Origin: a virus
IMG/VR virus record: IMGVR_UViG_3300020215_000106
Location: 1-35,565 of that record
DNA: 35,565 bases
Strand: one strand, 5' to 3'
Shown: piece by piece, positions 1-5,867 of the stretch
How positions within the stretch are numbered: position 1 is the first letter of the stretch
How the letters are laid out: each line of letters begins with the position of its first letter
Made by a program: the position numbers and the translations under genes
Notes under the pieces: generated by a model
The model's input: the letters and a program-made list of their open reading frames with translations, nothing else
Databases searched by the model: none
Told to the model about the DNA's origin: nothing

Positions 1-153
1 CGCGATATTGAGAAGTTCGGTTGGCGCATTTACCGAATTCCAGGATGGTTGACCTACAGGATGCGTGACGAGTCGGAGGGGGAGGAAATCGATTACGACC
101 TGCGAGCCTTTCTGGAAGATGTCTATGCGGAACATTTGCCACTGAAGCGATGA
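1..153 (+). CDS. Hypothetical protein, 5' partial
   Basis: The last 50 codons of a gene entering from the left edge, ending TGA. The visible tail is acidic and aromatic, with no motif I recognise. Its stop overlaps the next start (ATGA), as is typical of this operon, which supports it being coding. The true start lies outside the window. Confidence 0.6.
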   Translation, partial: RDIEKFGWRIYRIPGWLTYRMRDESEGEEIDYDLRAFLEDVYAEHLPLKR

Positions 154-287
154 GTGACGTTGATCAAGCGATGAGCGCCGCCCCCGAAACCTACTGCTGG
201 ACGTGCAAGCGGTACGTGCGGGAAGAGGAAGAGGGTACGCATGCGGAGTTAGGGCACGACGTGGAGGAGCAAAAATCCGATGGTTAG
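150..287 (+). CDS. Small zinc-finger-like protein (45 aa)
   Basis: A 45-residue protein with a CWTC pair at residues 16-19 and two histidines (HAELGH, about residues 31-36), the spacing of a small CCHH-type zinc site. The start ATG overlaps the preceding stop by 4 nt, and the end overlaps the next start. It is strongly acidic after the Cys pair. The family is unknown; metal binding is inferred from the motif only. Confidence 0.6.
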   Translation: MSDVDQAMSAAPETYCWTCKRYVREEEEGTHAELGHDVEEQKSDG

Positions 288-447
288 TTTCCGCTGCACC
301 GACAAGACGTGCCCGTTCCAGTTCTTCTCGACGTTCGAGAAGGCGGACAAGCACGAGAAAGAGACGGGGCACCGGACGAAGAAGGAGGAGGACGTGGGAG
401 ATCCGAAGGAGCCGATCCAGAATCCGGACTGGCGAGGGAAGCCGTGA
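280..447 (+). CDS. Small zinc-finger-like protein (55 aa)
   Basis: A 55-residue protein with Cys at 6 and 11 and His at 25 and 31, a C-x4-C...H-x5-H layout like a C2H2 finger. The middle is charged (Lys/Glu) and the tail is Pro-rich. It overlaps the gene before by 8 nt and the gene after by 4 nt, so it is probably translationally coupled. It may bind nucleic acid; the specific role is unknown. Confidence 0.6.
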   Translation: MVSFRCTDKTCPFQFFSTFEKADKHEKETGHRTKKEEDVGDPKEPIQNPDWRGKP

Positions 448-527
448 GCGCCTTTCTCTACCGTCTGGCCCTGGGCGTTGCGACGTGTATCGGGTTGGTG
501 CTGATCGCGAGGGGGTGTAAATCGTGA
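444..527 (+). CDS. Tiny single-pass membrane protein (27 aa)
   Basis: GTG start overlapping the upstream stop (GTGA). The 27 residues are almost one hydrophobic helix (about residues 4-22) followed by a short basic tail (ARGCKS). The next gene starts inside its stop. The continuous 4-nt overlaps argue for translation, but at this size the call is tentative. Function unknown. Confidence 0.45.
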   Translation: MSAFLYRLALGVATCIGLVLIARGCKS

Positions 528-784
528 GCGAAATTAAAGACGGCGGTCCAGCGTTTCCTCGGGCAAGGTATGTTCGCCCAGACGACGCTATCAACGACGG
601 CATGTCCCTCCGCGCTTGGTTCGCCGGGATGGCGATGCAGGGTTTGATCCCGATTATCGGTATACCCGAGGTTGGCCCTGACGAGCTTTGGGACGCCGAC
701 ACGGCAAAACGCGCTGTCAAATTGGCCGACGCCATGCTTGCGGAACTCTCGAAGCCTCGGGAGACGGAAGGGGGGAGGGGATGA
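524..784 (+). CDS. Conserved phage hypothetical protein (86 aa)
   Basis: GTG start coupled to the previous stop. The N-terminus (KDGGPAFPRA), the central GMSLRAWFAGMAMQG stretch and the C-terminal helix ending LADAMLAEL match a small protein family common among tailed-phage early genes. No biochemical function is known for that family. The tail is Glu/Gly-rich and runs into the next gene with a 4-nt overlap. Confidence 0.75.
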   Translation: MSEIKDGGPAFPRARYVRPDDAINDGMSLRAWFAGMAMQGLIPIIGIPEVGPDELWDADTAKRAVKLADAMLAELSKPRETEGGRG

Positions 785-1038
785 AGAAAAGGAAGTTCTC
801 ACTATACATGCACACACTCGACGGCCACCCGGCTGTTTACTGGCCTGGAGAGCAAATATGTTTTGCGGGTGGGCGCGCACCATTGCGATTGGCTACGAGT
901 CTGGGGCAGATCCACCGCGAAAGGCGAATGTCGGAAAAGTTTCGAAAGTCTAGGTCTATGTTGAGCGACTTTAACTACGGATATTGCCGCTGGATCACCA
1001 CGGAAGACGTTTGGCGTAAATTCTTGGTGAAGCCATGA
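781..1038 (+). CDS. Hypothetical protein (85 aa)
   Basis: ATG at 781 overlaps the upstream stop (ATGA). The 85-residue basic protein is rich in Arg, Lys and aromatics, with no domain I recognise. The reading frame is open further upstream, but the ATGA junction decides the start. The end overlaps the next ATG by 4 nt. Confidence 0.6.
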   Translation: MKKRKFSLYMHTLDGHPAVYWPGEQICFAGGRAPLRLATSLGQIHRERRMSEKFRKSRSMLSDFNYGYCRWITTEDVWRKFLVKP

Positions 1039-1340
1039 GCATCCCGTCGAAGGTTCGGTTTATCTGTTCCAAACACGGGGAGCAGAAGTTCTCGGCGTCC
1101 CTTGTGGCAGGATTCGTTCTCAAATGCGGGTGCCATTGGTTCAACGGGAGCGACGGACTAAGGTTCTCGCGGAACATTCCGTATCGCGAGCGGTGGTGGG
1201 AACAGACTATCACCGAGCGGATCAAGTACGCGAATTGTGCGATGTCCAACTGTCGGCGGAAATGCGTGGCTTATCAGTATGGAGACTTTTGGTGCGCCGC
1301 AGATTTGAAGCGCGTCAGGAAATTAAGGGGGCAGCCGTGA
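1035..1340 (+). CDS. Cysteine-rich hypothetical protein (101 aa)
   Basis: A 101-residue protein with Cys spread along its length (near residues 11, 31, 33, 68, 73, 77 and 88), which suggests one or two zinc sites. The ATG overlaps the preceding stop and the end overlaps the next GTG. It belongs to the run of small Cys-rich early proteins here. Family not recognised. Confidence 0.6.
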   Translation: MSIPSKVRFICSKHGEQKFSASLVAGFVLKCGCHWFNGSDGLRFSRNIPYRERWWEQTITERIKYANCAMSNCRRKCVAYQYGDFWCAADLKRVRKLRGQP

Positions 1341-1492
1341 AGAACCTACTTTTGGCGTCCGTCGGAGTGGCCGGGCTTCTATGGAGCTTCTACATGCAGG
1401 CGCGCCCCGACATACGGGCGTGTATTCGGGGCGGGAATTGGAAGAAGCGGAATTTGAAAGAGGCCAGCGAACCGGCGGAGGGGGAGCAGTGA
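1337..1492 (+). CDS. Small membrane protein (51 aa)
   Basis: GTG start overlapping the upstream stop. A hydrophobic N-terminal helix (about residues 4-18) is followed by a basic then acidic tail, consistent with a single-pass inner-membrane protein. No family is recognised. The end overlaps the next GTG. Confidence 0.5.
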   Translation: MKNLLLASVGVAGLLWSFYMQARPDIRACIRGGNWKKRNLKEASEPAEGEQ

Positions 1493-2181
1493 TTACCTCC
1501 GTGAAAGAGCGCGGGATCATCTTTTCTGGCGAGGAGGTCCGGGCGATCCTTGCGGGGAGGAAGATCCAGGCGCGGAGGCCGGTTCCTCGCCAAGCCCGTC
1601 CAGTCAATGAGATTGACGGTTGGACGATGGGCCAGGAACCGGGTGACGTTGGCATTTTTGCCGGTGAACTCTGCCGCCTGATGGTCAGCCATGGCCGCGA
1701 CAAAGCTGCGGCCGGAGAACTTACACCCGTCAAGATCAAATGCCCCTGCCAGCCCGGGGACCTTCTCTACGTGAGGGAGACGTTACAGCGAACAACGGAA
1801 AGACCGGGAGATTGGCACCCCAACACAATCCCTTACTATCGGTATGCCGCAGACAACGCCCTTGTTATCCGCGATGGCCGGTATGTGCAGTATGACTTCA
1901 GGAAGAAGATCATTCCTTCCGCCACCATGCCGAAATGGGCCTCCCGAATCTGGCTGGAAATTGTCTCGGTCAGGGCGGAGAGGATTCAGGCAATTACGGT
2001 CGCCGACGTGTTAGCGGAAGGTTATCGCGACGAAATTCCACATGGCTTCATGACCGGACAAGAGCTCCAGATTCACCGTAGAGATTTGTTTGTCAATTCC
2101 TTGAACGCCAAACACCCCGGCTCCTGGGACCGGAACGATTGGGTCTTTGTTCTGGAATTCAAGAGGGTCGAGCGGAAATGA
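1489..2181 (+). CDS. ASCH-domain-like phage protein (230 aa)
   Basis: The N-terminus (about residues 8-27, GIIFSGEEVRAILAGRK then RRPVP) is the signature of the phage ASCH-like family usually annotated as hypothetical or morphogenetic. Further family landmarks follow: a CPCQPGDLLYVRE stretch near residue 85, a PKWASRIWLEI stretch near 145, and a C-terminal segment with SWDRNDWVFVLEF. ASCH folds resemble PUA domains and are predicted to bind RNA; no activity has been shown for this branch as far as I know. GTG 1489 is chosen because it overlaps the upstream stop. It lies just upstream of the tRNA-like RNA array, so an RNA-binding role is a tempting inference only. Confidence 0.75.
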   Translation: MITSVKERGIIFSGEEVRAILAGRKIQARRPVPRQARPVNEIDGWTMGQEPGDVGIFAGELCRLMVSHGRDKAAAGELTPVKIKCPCQPGDLLYVRETLQRTTERPGDWHPNTIPYYRYAADNALVIRDGRYVQYDFRKKIIPSATMPKWASRIWLEIVSVRAERIQAITVADVLAEGYRDEIPHGFMTGQELQIHRRDLFVNSLNAKHPGSWDRNDWVFVLEFKRVERK

Positions 2182-2579
2182 TGCCCCTCGAACGCCAAGT
2201 CACGTCGTTGGAGTTGTCGAAGCGCTTCAAGGAATTGGGTGTGAAGCAGGAGAGCTTTTTCTATTGGAAAGTGCCCGAGTCCCCTACAGTAATCAAATCT
2301 CCATCAGTAGCCCCGGGGTACTTAGGCCTTTCCATGTATGACGAGTATTCCGCCTTCACCGTGGCCGAGCTGCTTCCTTGGCTCAACGGGGAAGAGGTTT
2401 CAAGAACCGTTGGTGCTGGCCGGGTTAGGTGGAAGTGGTTCGATCCTCGTGGCGTAGCCCGTCTATTTTGGGACGACAACACGGATGCGGATGCGTTGGC
2501 TGGATTGGTGATTTACTTGGTTGACCAGAAAATCGTCACCGTCGAGGAGATCAACCGGAGGATAGGAGAACAGATTTAA
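2178..2579 (+). CDS. Conserved phage hypothetical protein (133 aa)
   Basis: ATG overlaps the upstream stop. The N-terminal SLELSKRFKELGVKQESFFYW pattern followed by AFTVAELLPWL matches a small protein family seen repeatedly in tailed phages, with no known role. It is the last gene before the RNA array; the first array unit begins one base after its stop. Confidence 0.7.
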   Translation: MMPLERQVTSLELSKRFKELGVKQESFFYWKVPESPTVIKSPSVAPGYLGLSMYDEYSAFTVAELLPWLNGEEVSRTVGAGRVRWKWFDPRGVARLFWDDNTDADALAGLVIYLVDQKIVTVEEINRRIGEQI

Positions 2580-2644
2580 GTCGGTCCTGCGGCGTTTACA
2601 CGTCGTTGGCTCATGCAACCCGGTTATACCGGGCCAGGACTGAC
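2580..2644 (+). ncRNA. RNA array unit 1: minimal cloverleaf-like element
   Basis: A 10-bp closing stem (GTCGGTCCTG 2580-2589 with CAGGACTGAC 2635-2644, one G-U pair) encloses three short hairpins in tRNA order: a D-like arm (2591-2604), a 4-bp stem with a 7-nt loop GCTCATG (2605-2619), and a T-like arm CCGG-TTATA-CCGG (2620-2632). It is only 65 nt and lacks the TTCRA T-loop, so it is not a standard tRNA. A GATTTT linker leads into unit 2. Strand and transcription are inferred from neighbouring genes. Confidence 0.45.
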
Positions 2645-2649
2645 GATTT

Positions 2650-2753
2650 TGAGCGGGAGTTAGGCGGGATACTAACACCAGATGACTGGCGCTCGGGGTG
2701 CTATGGCGCAGTAGCTCCGACATATGTGGGTTCGAGTCCCACCCGCTCAACCA
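2650..2753 (+). ncRNA. RNA array unit 2: tRNA-like with encoded CCA, no normal anticodon arm
   Basis: Acceptor stem TGAGCGG (2650-2656) pairs with CCGCTCA (2743-2749), followed by discriminator A and an encoded CCA (2751-2753). The T arm is textbook: GTGGG-TTCGAGT-CCCAC (2726-2742). A D-like arm is GTTA/TAAC (2659-2676). Where the anticodon arm should be there is instead a short CCAG-ATGA-CTGG hairpin (2678-2689) and a second hairpin GCTA/TAGC (2700-2715). At 104 nt it is longer than a tRNA and position 8 is G rather than U. It should be recognised by tRNA 3'-end enzymes but probably cannot decode. Confidence 0.6.
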
Positions 2754-2760
2754 ATTTAAA

Positions 2761-2893
2761 GCTCGTGGCGGCGTGGACGTGACACGCGGCGGAGATCGTT
2801 ATCCGCGTCTTAAGGTTCGAGACCTACCCGCTGGACGGGTGAACGATAGGGATCTCGGGCAAACAGGAGCCGGTTCAATTCCGGCCCACGAGC
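2761..2893 (+). ncRNA. RNA array unit 3: tRNA-like with 8-nt anticodon loop and long insert
   Basis: Closing stem GCTCGTGG (2761-2768) with CCACGAGC (2886-2893). The D arm is GCGT/ACGC (2771-2787), one base later an anticodon-like arm GCGGA/TCCGC with an 8-nt loop GATCGTTA (2789-2806), and at the end a T arm GCCGG-TTCAATT-CCGGC (2869-2885). Between the anticodon-like and T arms are about 62 extra nt with hairpins at 2813-2825 and 2827-2839. The D and T arms are nearly identical to those of the element at 34713-34884, so the two are related. No CCA is encoded. Confidence 0.6.
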
Positions 2894-2899
2894 GATTTT

Positions 2900-3001
2900 G
2901 ATTCGCGCAACGGACAAGGCTTAGGCCGGGAGGCAGGGCGGAACTGACAAGTTCCTCCGTGTATACCACCGGGTGGGTAGCGAGTGGTTGACCAGCGAAT
3001 C
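2900..3001 (+). ncRNA. RNA array unit 4: stem-closed structured element
   Basis: GATTCGC (2900-2906) pairs with GCGAATC (2995-3001). Inside is a strong hairpin GGAACT-GACA-AGTTCC (about 2940-2955) and weaker ones. No tRNA T arm is visible. It follows the same plan as its neighbours: GC-rich closing stem and a U-rich linker before it. Confidence 0.4.
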
Positions 3002-3004
3002 AAA

Positions 3005-3054
3005 GCGGACGGAGAAGCACCGGGACGCCGGATGAGCCCGTCCGCGATTTTCTT
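3005..3054 (+). terminator. RNA array unit 5: terminator-like hairpin
   Basis: GCGGACGG (3005-3012) pairs with CCGTCCGC (3038-3045), enclosing a small CCGG-GACG-CCGG hairpin, and is followed by GATTTTCTT. This is the most terminator-like unit, a long GC stem plus a short U tract, but the U run is brief, so read-through is likely. Confidence 0.45.
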
Positions 3055-3131
3055 GTCGTGCTACGGAACGCAATAAGCGCTTGTTTCAGCGACCAGCGTA
3101 CAGCCTGGACCTGCGAGTCAGGCCACGACAA
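3053..3131 (+). ncRNA. RNA array unit 6: stem-closed structured element
   Basis: TTGTCGTG (3053-3060) pairs with CACGACAA (3124-3131). Inside, ACGC/GCGT (3068-3071 with 3096-3099) carries a hairpin CGCT-TGTTTC-AGCG (3078-3091). A second hairpin with one bulge, GCCTGGAC/GTCAGGC (3103-3123), abuts the 3' closing strand where a tRNA would have its T arm, but the loop is not T-loop-like. AATTTTCTTG follows. Confidence 0.45.
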
Positions 3132-3137
3132 ATTTTC

Positions 3138-3279
3138 TTGCCGTGCATTGAGGGCAGTGCGTCACTAAGACGTTTGTTGTGGGCCTACTTGTGAGTACAA
3201 CACAAGGGGTGTCTGAAAAGACGGGTATGCACAAAAACCATACCGGGCATATAACAGCTGAGCGACCTGAACACGGCAA
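3138..3279 (+). ncRNA. RNA array unit 7: stem-closed multi-hairpin element
   Basis: TTGCCGTG (3138-3145) pairs with CACGGCAA (3272-3279). Four clean hairpins lie inside: CGTC/GACG (3160-3172), CTTGTG/CACAAG with a 7-nt loop (3188-3206), GTCT-GAAA-AGAC with a GNRA tetraloop (3211-3222), and GGTATG/CATACC (3224-3244). Its 5' end resembles that of unit 6 (CTTGTCGTGC versus CTTGCCGTGC). No T arm. The density of independent hairpins makes chance unlikely. Confidence 0.5.
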
Positions 3280-3285
3280 CACTTA

Positions 3286-3382
3286 GCCGTACTCGAATAA
3301 CGGTAATTCACCCGGAAATTTGATGTTGCCCCGGAAGGGTTCATTGGGAAGGGAAACGGTGGTTCAACTCCATCGTACGGCT
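3286..3382 (+). ncRNA. RNA array unit 8: tRNA-like with enlarged central domain
   Basis: Acceptor GCCGTAC (3286-3292) pairs with GTACGGC (3375-3381). U8 is present. The D arm is GAAT-AACGGTA-ATTC (3295-3309) with the GG of a D loop. The T arm is GGTGG-TTCAACT-CCATC (3358-3374). Between D and T arms are 48 nt instead of the usual 23-33, with no 5-bp/7-nt anticodon arm that I can find. CTCTTTTTCTT follows, then the Shine-Dalgarno of the next gene. It is 97 nt, tRNA-shaped at both ends but apparently unable to decode. Confidence 0.55.
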
Positions 3383-3402
3383 CTTTTTCTTGAGGAGGAA
3401 GC

Positions 3403-3681
3403 GTGAGCGAAGAGACAAGGCCGTGTAAGCACGAGATCAAGACCTGGCCGACGCCTTTTCAAGCGTCCTGGGTGGGCGACAAGCCTTGGGAATTGCGGTT
3501 GAACGACCGGAACTACAAGGAGCGCGACGAGGTGGTTCTGCAAGAATTTGATCCGGATACGGGCGAGTATTCGGGGCGGGAAATTGAAGGCGTCATCCGG
3601 TTAATCTTGAAAGATCCGCTTTTCGGCGTTCTCGAAGGGTACTGCATTTTCACCATTCAAGAGACGTATCGGCGGGAATGA
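3403..3681 (+). CDS. DUF3850-like (ASCH-related) protein (92 aa)
   Basis: GTG start with a strong GAGGAGG site 6-8 nt upstream. The HEIKTWPTPFQASWVGDKPWELR start, the LNDRNYKERDEVVLQEFDP centre and the terminal beta-rich segment match DUF3850, a compact ASCH/PUA-like fold predicted to bind RNA and frequent in phages. It restarts the small-gene operon right after the RNA array, so array and gene may share a transcript. The end overlaps the next ATG. Confidence 0.8.
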   Translation: MSEETRPCKHEIKTWPTPFQASWVGDKPWELRLNDRNYKERDEVVLQEFDPDTGEYSGREIEGVIRLILKDPLFGVLEGYCIFTIQETYRRE

Positions 3682-4289
3682 TGACAACCCCCACCGAAGC
3701 GGACAAGAAGAAGGCGAAGGAAGTCTGGAAAGCCGCTTGGGATGAGTACTTTGATCGTTACAATTCGTCGGGAGATTACGATGGGATTATCGCCCAGGCT
3801 CTCGCGGAGGCGCGGGAGGAAGGGAGGACGGAAGCGGAGAAATTCGAAATTACTCATCCGATTAACATGGATTGGCAGAAGTACATTGAACTCGACAAGA
3901 AAGCTGCGGAATTGGTCGTTGAGGTGGCACAACTACGCGACGAAGTTCGGGAATGGTTGTGTGTGGACTGCCGAACGGTATATCCGGGACCTCCGCAAAA
4001 TGGCTTCTTTTGTGTGATCTGCCCTAAGTGCGAAGGCAATACGATGCCTCGCGGAATGGCGGATCGGATGCGCCTAAGATCTGAATTGGCAGCCGAACGC
4101 GCCGCCCGGGAACAGGCAGAGAAGGACGGAGAGGAGGTTTATCAGGCGATGGATTCGGCCACTTGGTGCCTCGACAAAAAGGACCACTCCAAGCTGATTA
4201 AGAAGAATTTTGCCGTTGGAAGGATGTGGCGCAAGAGGCACCCACGGAGCGAAAGCGACGACCCGAAGAAGGAGGGCGCGGGGGCATGA
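3678..4289 (+). CDS. Coiled-coil zinc-ribbon protein (203 aa)
   Basis: ATG overlaps the upstream stop. The protein is highly charged and helical, with a zinc-ribbon pair in the middle: CVDC near residue 95 and C-x2-CPKC near 113-118. Coiled-coil-prone segments lie on both sides (about 65-92 and 130-150), and the C-terminus is basic. The layout suggests a DNA- or RNA-binding structural protein; no specific family is recognised. Confidence 0.6.
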   Translation: MMTTPTEADKKKAKEVWKAAWDEYFDRYNSSGDYDGIIAQALAEAREEGRTEAEKFEITHPINMDWQKYIELDKKAAELVVEVAQLRDEVREWLCVDCRTVYPGPPQNGFFCVICPKCEGNTMPRGMADRMRLRSELAAERAAREQAEKDGEEVYQAMDSATWCLDKKDHSKLIKKNFAVGRMWRKRHPRSESDDPKKEGAGA

Positions 4290-4705
4290 GCAAGAAAAGT
4301 TGGACACGATTGATGGACTTCTGCCGTTTCGGTTCCAACTCGGAAAGGAGTGCGAGGTTCAGATATCTTTTCCACACCCACCACCAATATTGCGATGAAT
4401 TTGTTCACGGAAGAGATGGCAACCCCCTTGCAGCCGTGTACTTCACTCACGAAACGTTACACAGGATAGATACCAAAGCGATCATGCGGGCAATTCAGGA
4501 GCGCGTTTTATACGGCTACGAACAGGAAGAATTCATGCCGGAGAAGCGGATCGAAAAAGCCGCGATGGAAATTATATGTAGCCTCCCAAATGCTGGGCTC
4601 GGTTGCGTAGTAATGGACCCTTTCCACCTCCAAGACTTAAAGAACAAAATTGTAGCGGCATTGGAAGCAGCGTTTAAATCCGCGAAGAAGAAGCCGGGGG
4701 CGTGA
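4286..4705 (+). CDS. Hypothetical protein (139 aa)
   Basis: ATG at 4286 overlaps the upstream stop (ATGA) and is preferred to earlier in-frame ATGs that lie inside the previous gene. Mixed alpha/beta composition with His-rich stretches (FHTHHQY near residue 30) and a Lys-rich C-terminus. No domain recognised. It is coupled to the next gene, which starts at GTG 4702. Confidence 0.6.
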   Translation: MSKKSWTRLMDFCRFGSNSERSARFRYLFHTHHQYCDEFVHGRDGNPLAAVYFTHETLHRIDTKAIMRAIQERVLYGYEQEEFMPEKRIEKAAMEIICSLPNAGLGCVVMDPFHLQDLKNKIVAALEAAFKSAKKKPGA

Positions 4706-4917
4706 AGCTATTACGACACACTTGTTTGAATGGCGAGATTTGGGAATTTCACATAACCCCTATGCTGGAAAAAGAGATCCCTAAGAATTGTCCAAATAAA
4801 CAGGATTGCGGACAAGGCTGGGAGGAAGTCGATCTTTATATGTATCCCGGTGGAAGTCCTTTCATATTTGTTGGCGAAGGTTTTTCGGAGAAAGCGAAGA
4901 AGGAGCCGGGGGAATGA
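4702..4917 (+). CDS. Small cysteine-containing protein (71 aa)
   Basis: GTG start overlapping the previous stop. Cys at residue 8 and a C-x5-C pair near 30-36 could form a metal site. The rest is aromatic and acidic. Family unknown. Confidence 0.55.
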   Translation: MKLLRHTCLNGEIWEFHITPMLEKEIPKNCPNKQDCGQGWEEVDLYMYPGGSPFIFVGEGFSEKAKKEPGE

Positions 4918-5096
4918 CTGAGTGTCGATGCAACGGCGAAATCTCTAAGTGTGATCACTCTAAGCATGGTGTACAGACGAACTTCGGGGAGATTCGAGAC
5001 TTGTTCGGTGTAGTCGTTAAGCAGTTCAGCGATCCGACTTGGCAGTGTTCCGGGTGTGGGTTTCCTCGGTTTGCGGTGAAAAAGGAAAAACAATGA
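4914..5096 (+). CDS. Zinc-ribbon protein (60 aa)
   Basis: ATG at 4914 overlaps the upstream stop; an open frame extends upstream but the junction decides the start. CRC at residues 4-6, C13, H15 and H18 near the N-terminus and a C-x2-C pair (CSGC) near residue 49 indicate a zinc-binding protein of two half sites. Basic C-terminus. Function unknown. Confidence 0.6.
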   Translation: MTECRCNGEISKCDHSKHGVQTNFGEIRDLFGVVVKQFSDPTWQCSGCGFPRFAVKKEKQ

Positions 5097-5320
5097 ACCA
5101 CACGCAGAAGCGGTTTAAGGACATAAAGTTTTTTGCCGAAGTGATTTCGGACGAAGTTTATTCCAGATACGAGGAAGTTGAAGACGTTCAGTTTCTCCTC
5201 CGCCTCGTAGAGGAGGCGGTGAAGATGGCGGGCGAAGGTCACGCATGGGAAGGACTGCCAATGTACAAGAACCTGGATGAGGTTTGGCAGGATTTGGATG
5301 AAAGGATGAGTGGTAAATGA
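5093..5320 (+). CDS. Hypothetical acidic helical protein (75 aa)
   Basis: ATG overlaps the previous stop. Mostly helical and acidic, without Cys clusters or membrane segments. No family recognised. Its stop overlaps the next tiny gene. Confidence 0.55.
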   Translation: MNHTQKRFKDIKFFAEVISDEVYSRYEEVEDVQFLLRLVEEAVKMAGEGHAWEGLPMYKNLDEVWQDLDERMSGK

Positions 5321-5391
5321 CGGCTAAAGAGTGCCTGGTCAATGTGGCGTTGCCGTTGGAACCAAAGAAGAGGCGGGCGCGGAAAAAATGA
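5317..5391 (+). CDS. Tiny basic peptide (24 aa)
   Basis: A 24-codon frame between two ATGA junctions, overlapping both neighbours by 4 nt, with a Lys/Arg-rich end. The double overlap is its only support. It may serve mainly to couple translation of its neighbours. Confidence 0.4.
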   Translation: MTAKECLVNVALPLEPKKRRARKK

Positions 5392-5867
5392 CGTTTCGCG
5401 TATCGAAGCGCATCGGCCTCAAACCCAAGCAGCAGCTCGCCCCTTGCCTATGCGGGGACCCAAACATGGCCCATTGGTCAAGGGACGGTCGTTGCGTCGT
5501 GGACGGTTGCGGATGCCTCGCCTTCCGCCCCAAAAAGACCGGAAACAAGTACCGGGCCGTTAAGACGACGGTTAAGGGCGAAACTTTTCAATCGAAGCAC
5601 GAAGCAAAGAGCATTACGGATCTTAGGTACCTTCTGGCCTCCGGCGAAGCCGATTTCCTCGACATAAAGACTCAGGTTGATTTCCCGTTTTGGGTCAATG
5701 GCGTAAAGGTTTGCACGTATGTTGCTGATGCCGTTGTCACGCTCAAGGATAGGGGTAGGAAGCGCGTTTACGAGCCGAAAGGGTACCGTAGCCCCGAATA
5801 CCGGATTAAACGCCGGCTCATGCAAGCGTGTTATCCCGAGGTCGAGTTCGTGGAGGTGGTTAGATGA
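5388..5867 (+). CDS. DUF1064-like PD-(D/E)XK nuclease-type protein (159 aa)
   Basis: The N-terminal third carries four Cys (CLCG near residue 21, and C-x4-CGC near 36-43), probably a zinc knuckle. The rest (about 53-159) matches DUF1064: NKYRAVKTTVKGETFQSKHEA, then YVADAVV, then the YEPKGY segment containing the Lys of a PD-(D/E)XK-like site, then a helix before the C-terminal strand. DUF1064 is a phage family related to VRR-NUC/resolvase-type nucleases, so DNA cleavage during recombination or replication is likely. ATG 5388 overlaps the previous stop. The N-terminal Cys region is longer than I expect for the family. Confidence 0.75.
   Translation: MTFRVSKRIGLKPKQQLAPCLCGDPNMAHWSRDGRCVVDGCGCLAFRPKKTGNKYRAVKTTVKGETFQSKHEAKSITDLRYLLASGEADFLDIKTQVDFPFWVNGVKVCTYVADAVVTLKDRGRKRVYEPKGYRSPEYRIKRRLMQACYPEVEFVEVVR

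Noticed and set aside
2605-2619. UCA anticodon suggesting stop-codon (UGA) reassignment
   Set aside because: Genes throughout end normally in TGA with tight ATGA overlaps and no in-frame TGA is needed; the loop also lacks U33.
2698-2901. Protein frame of 67 codons across array units 2-3
   Set aside because: No ribosome site, and its residues are explained by translated tRNA-like arms; the same motif arises in the insert at 34713.
2580-3382. CRISPR array
   Set aside because: Units are not direct repeats; only short U-rich linkers recur, and unit lengths vary from 41 to 142 nt. No cas genes in the window.
2650-3382. Ordinary tRNA genes
   Set aside because: T arms and acceptor stems are good in three units, but none has a normal 5-bp, 7-nt anticodon arm with U33, and all three are longer than standard tRNAs.
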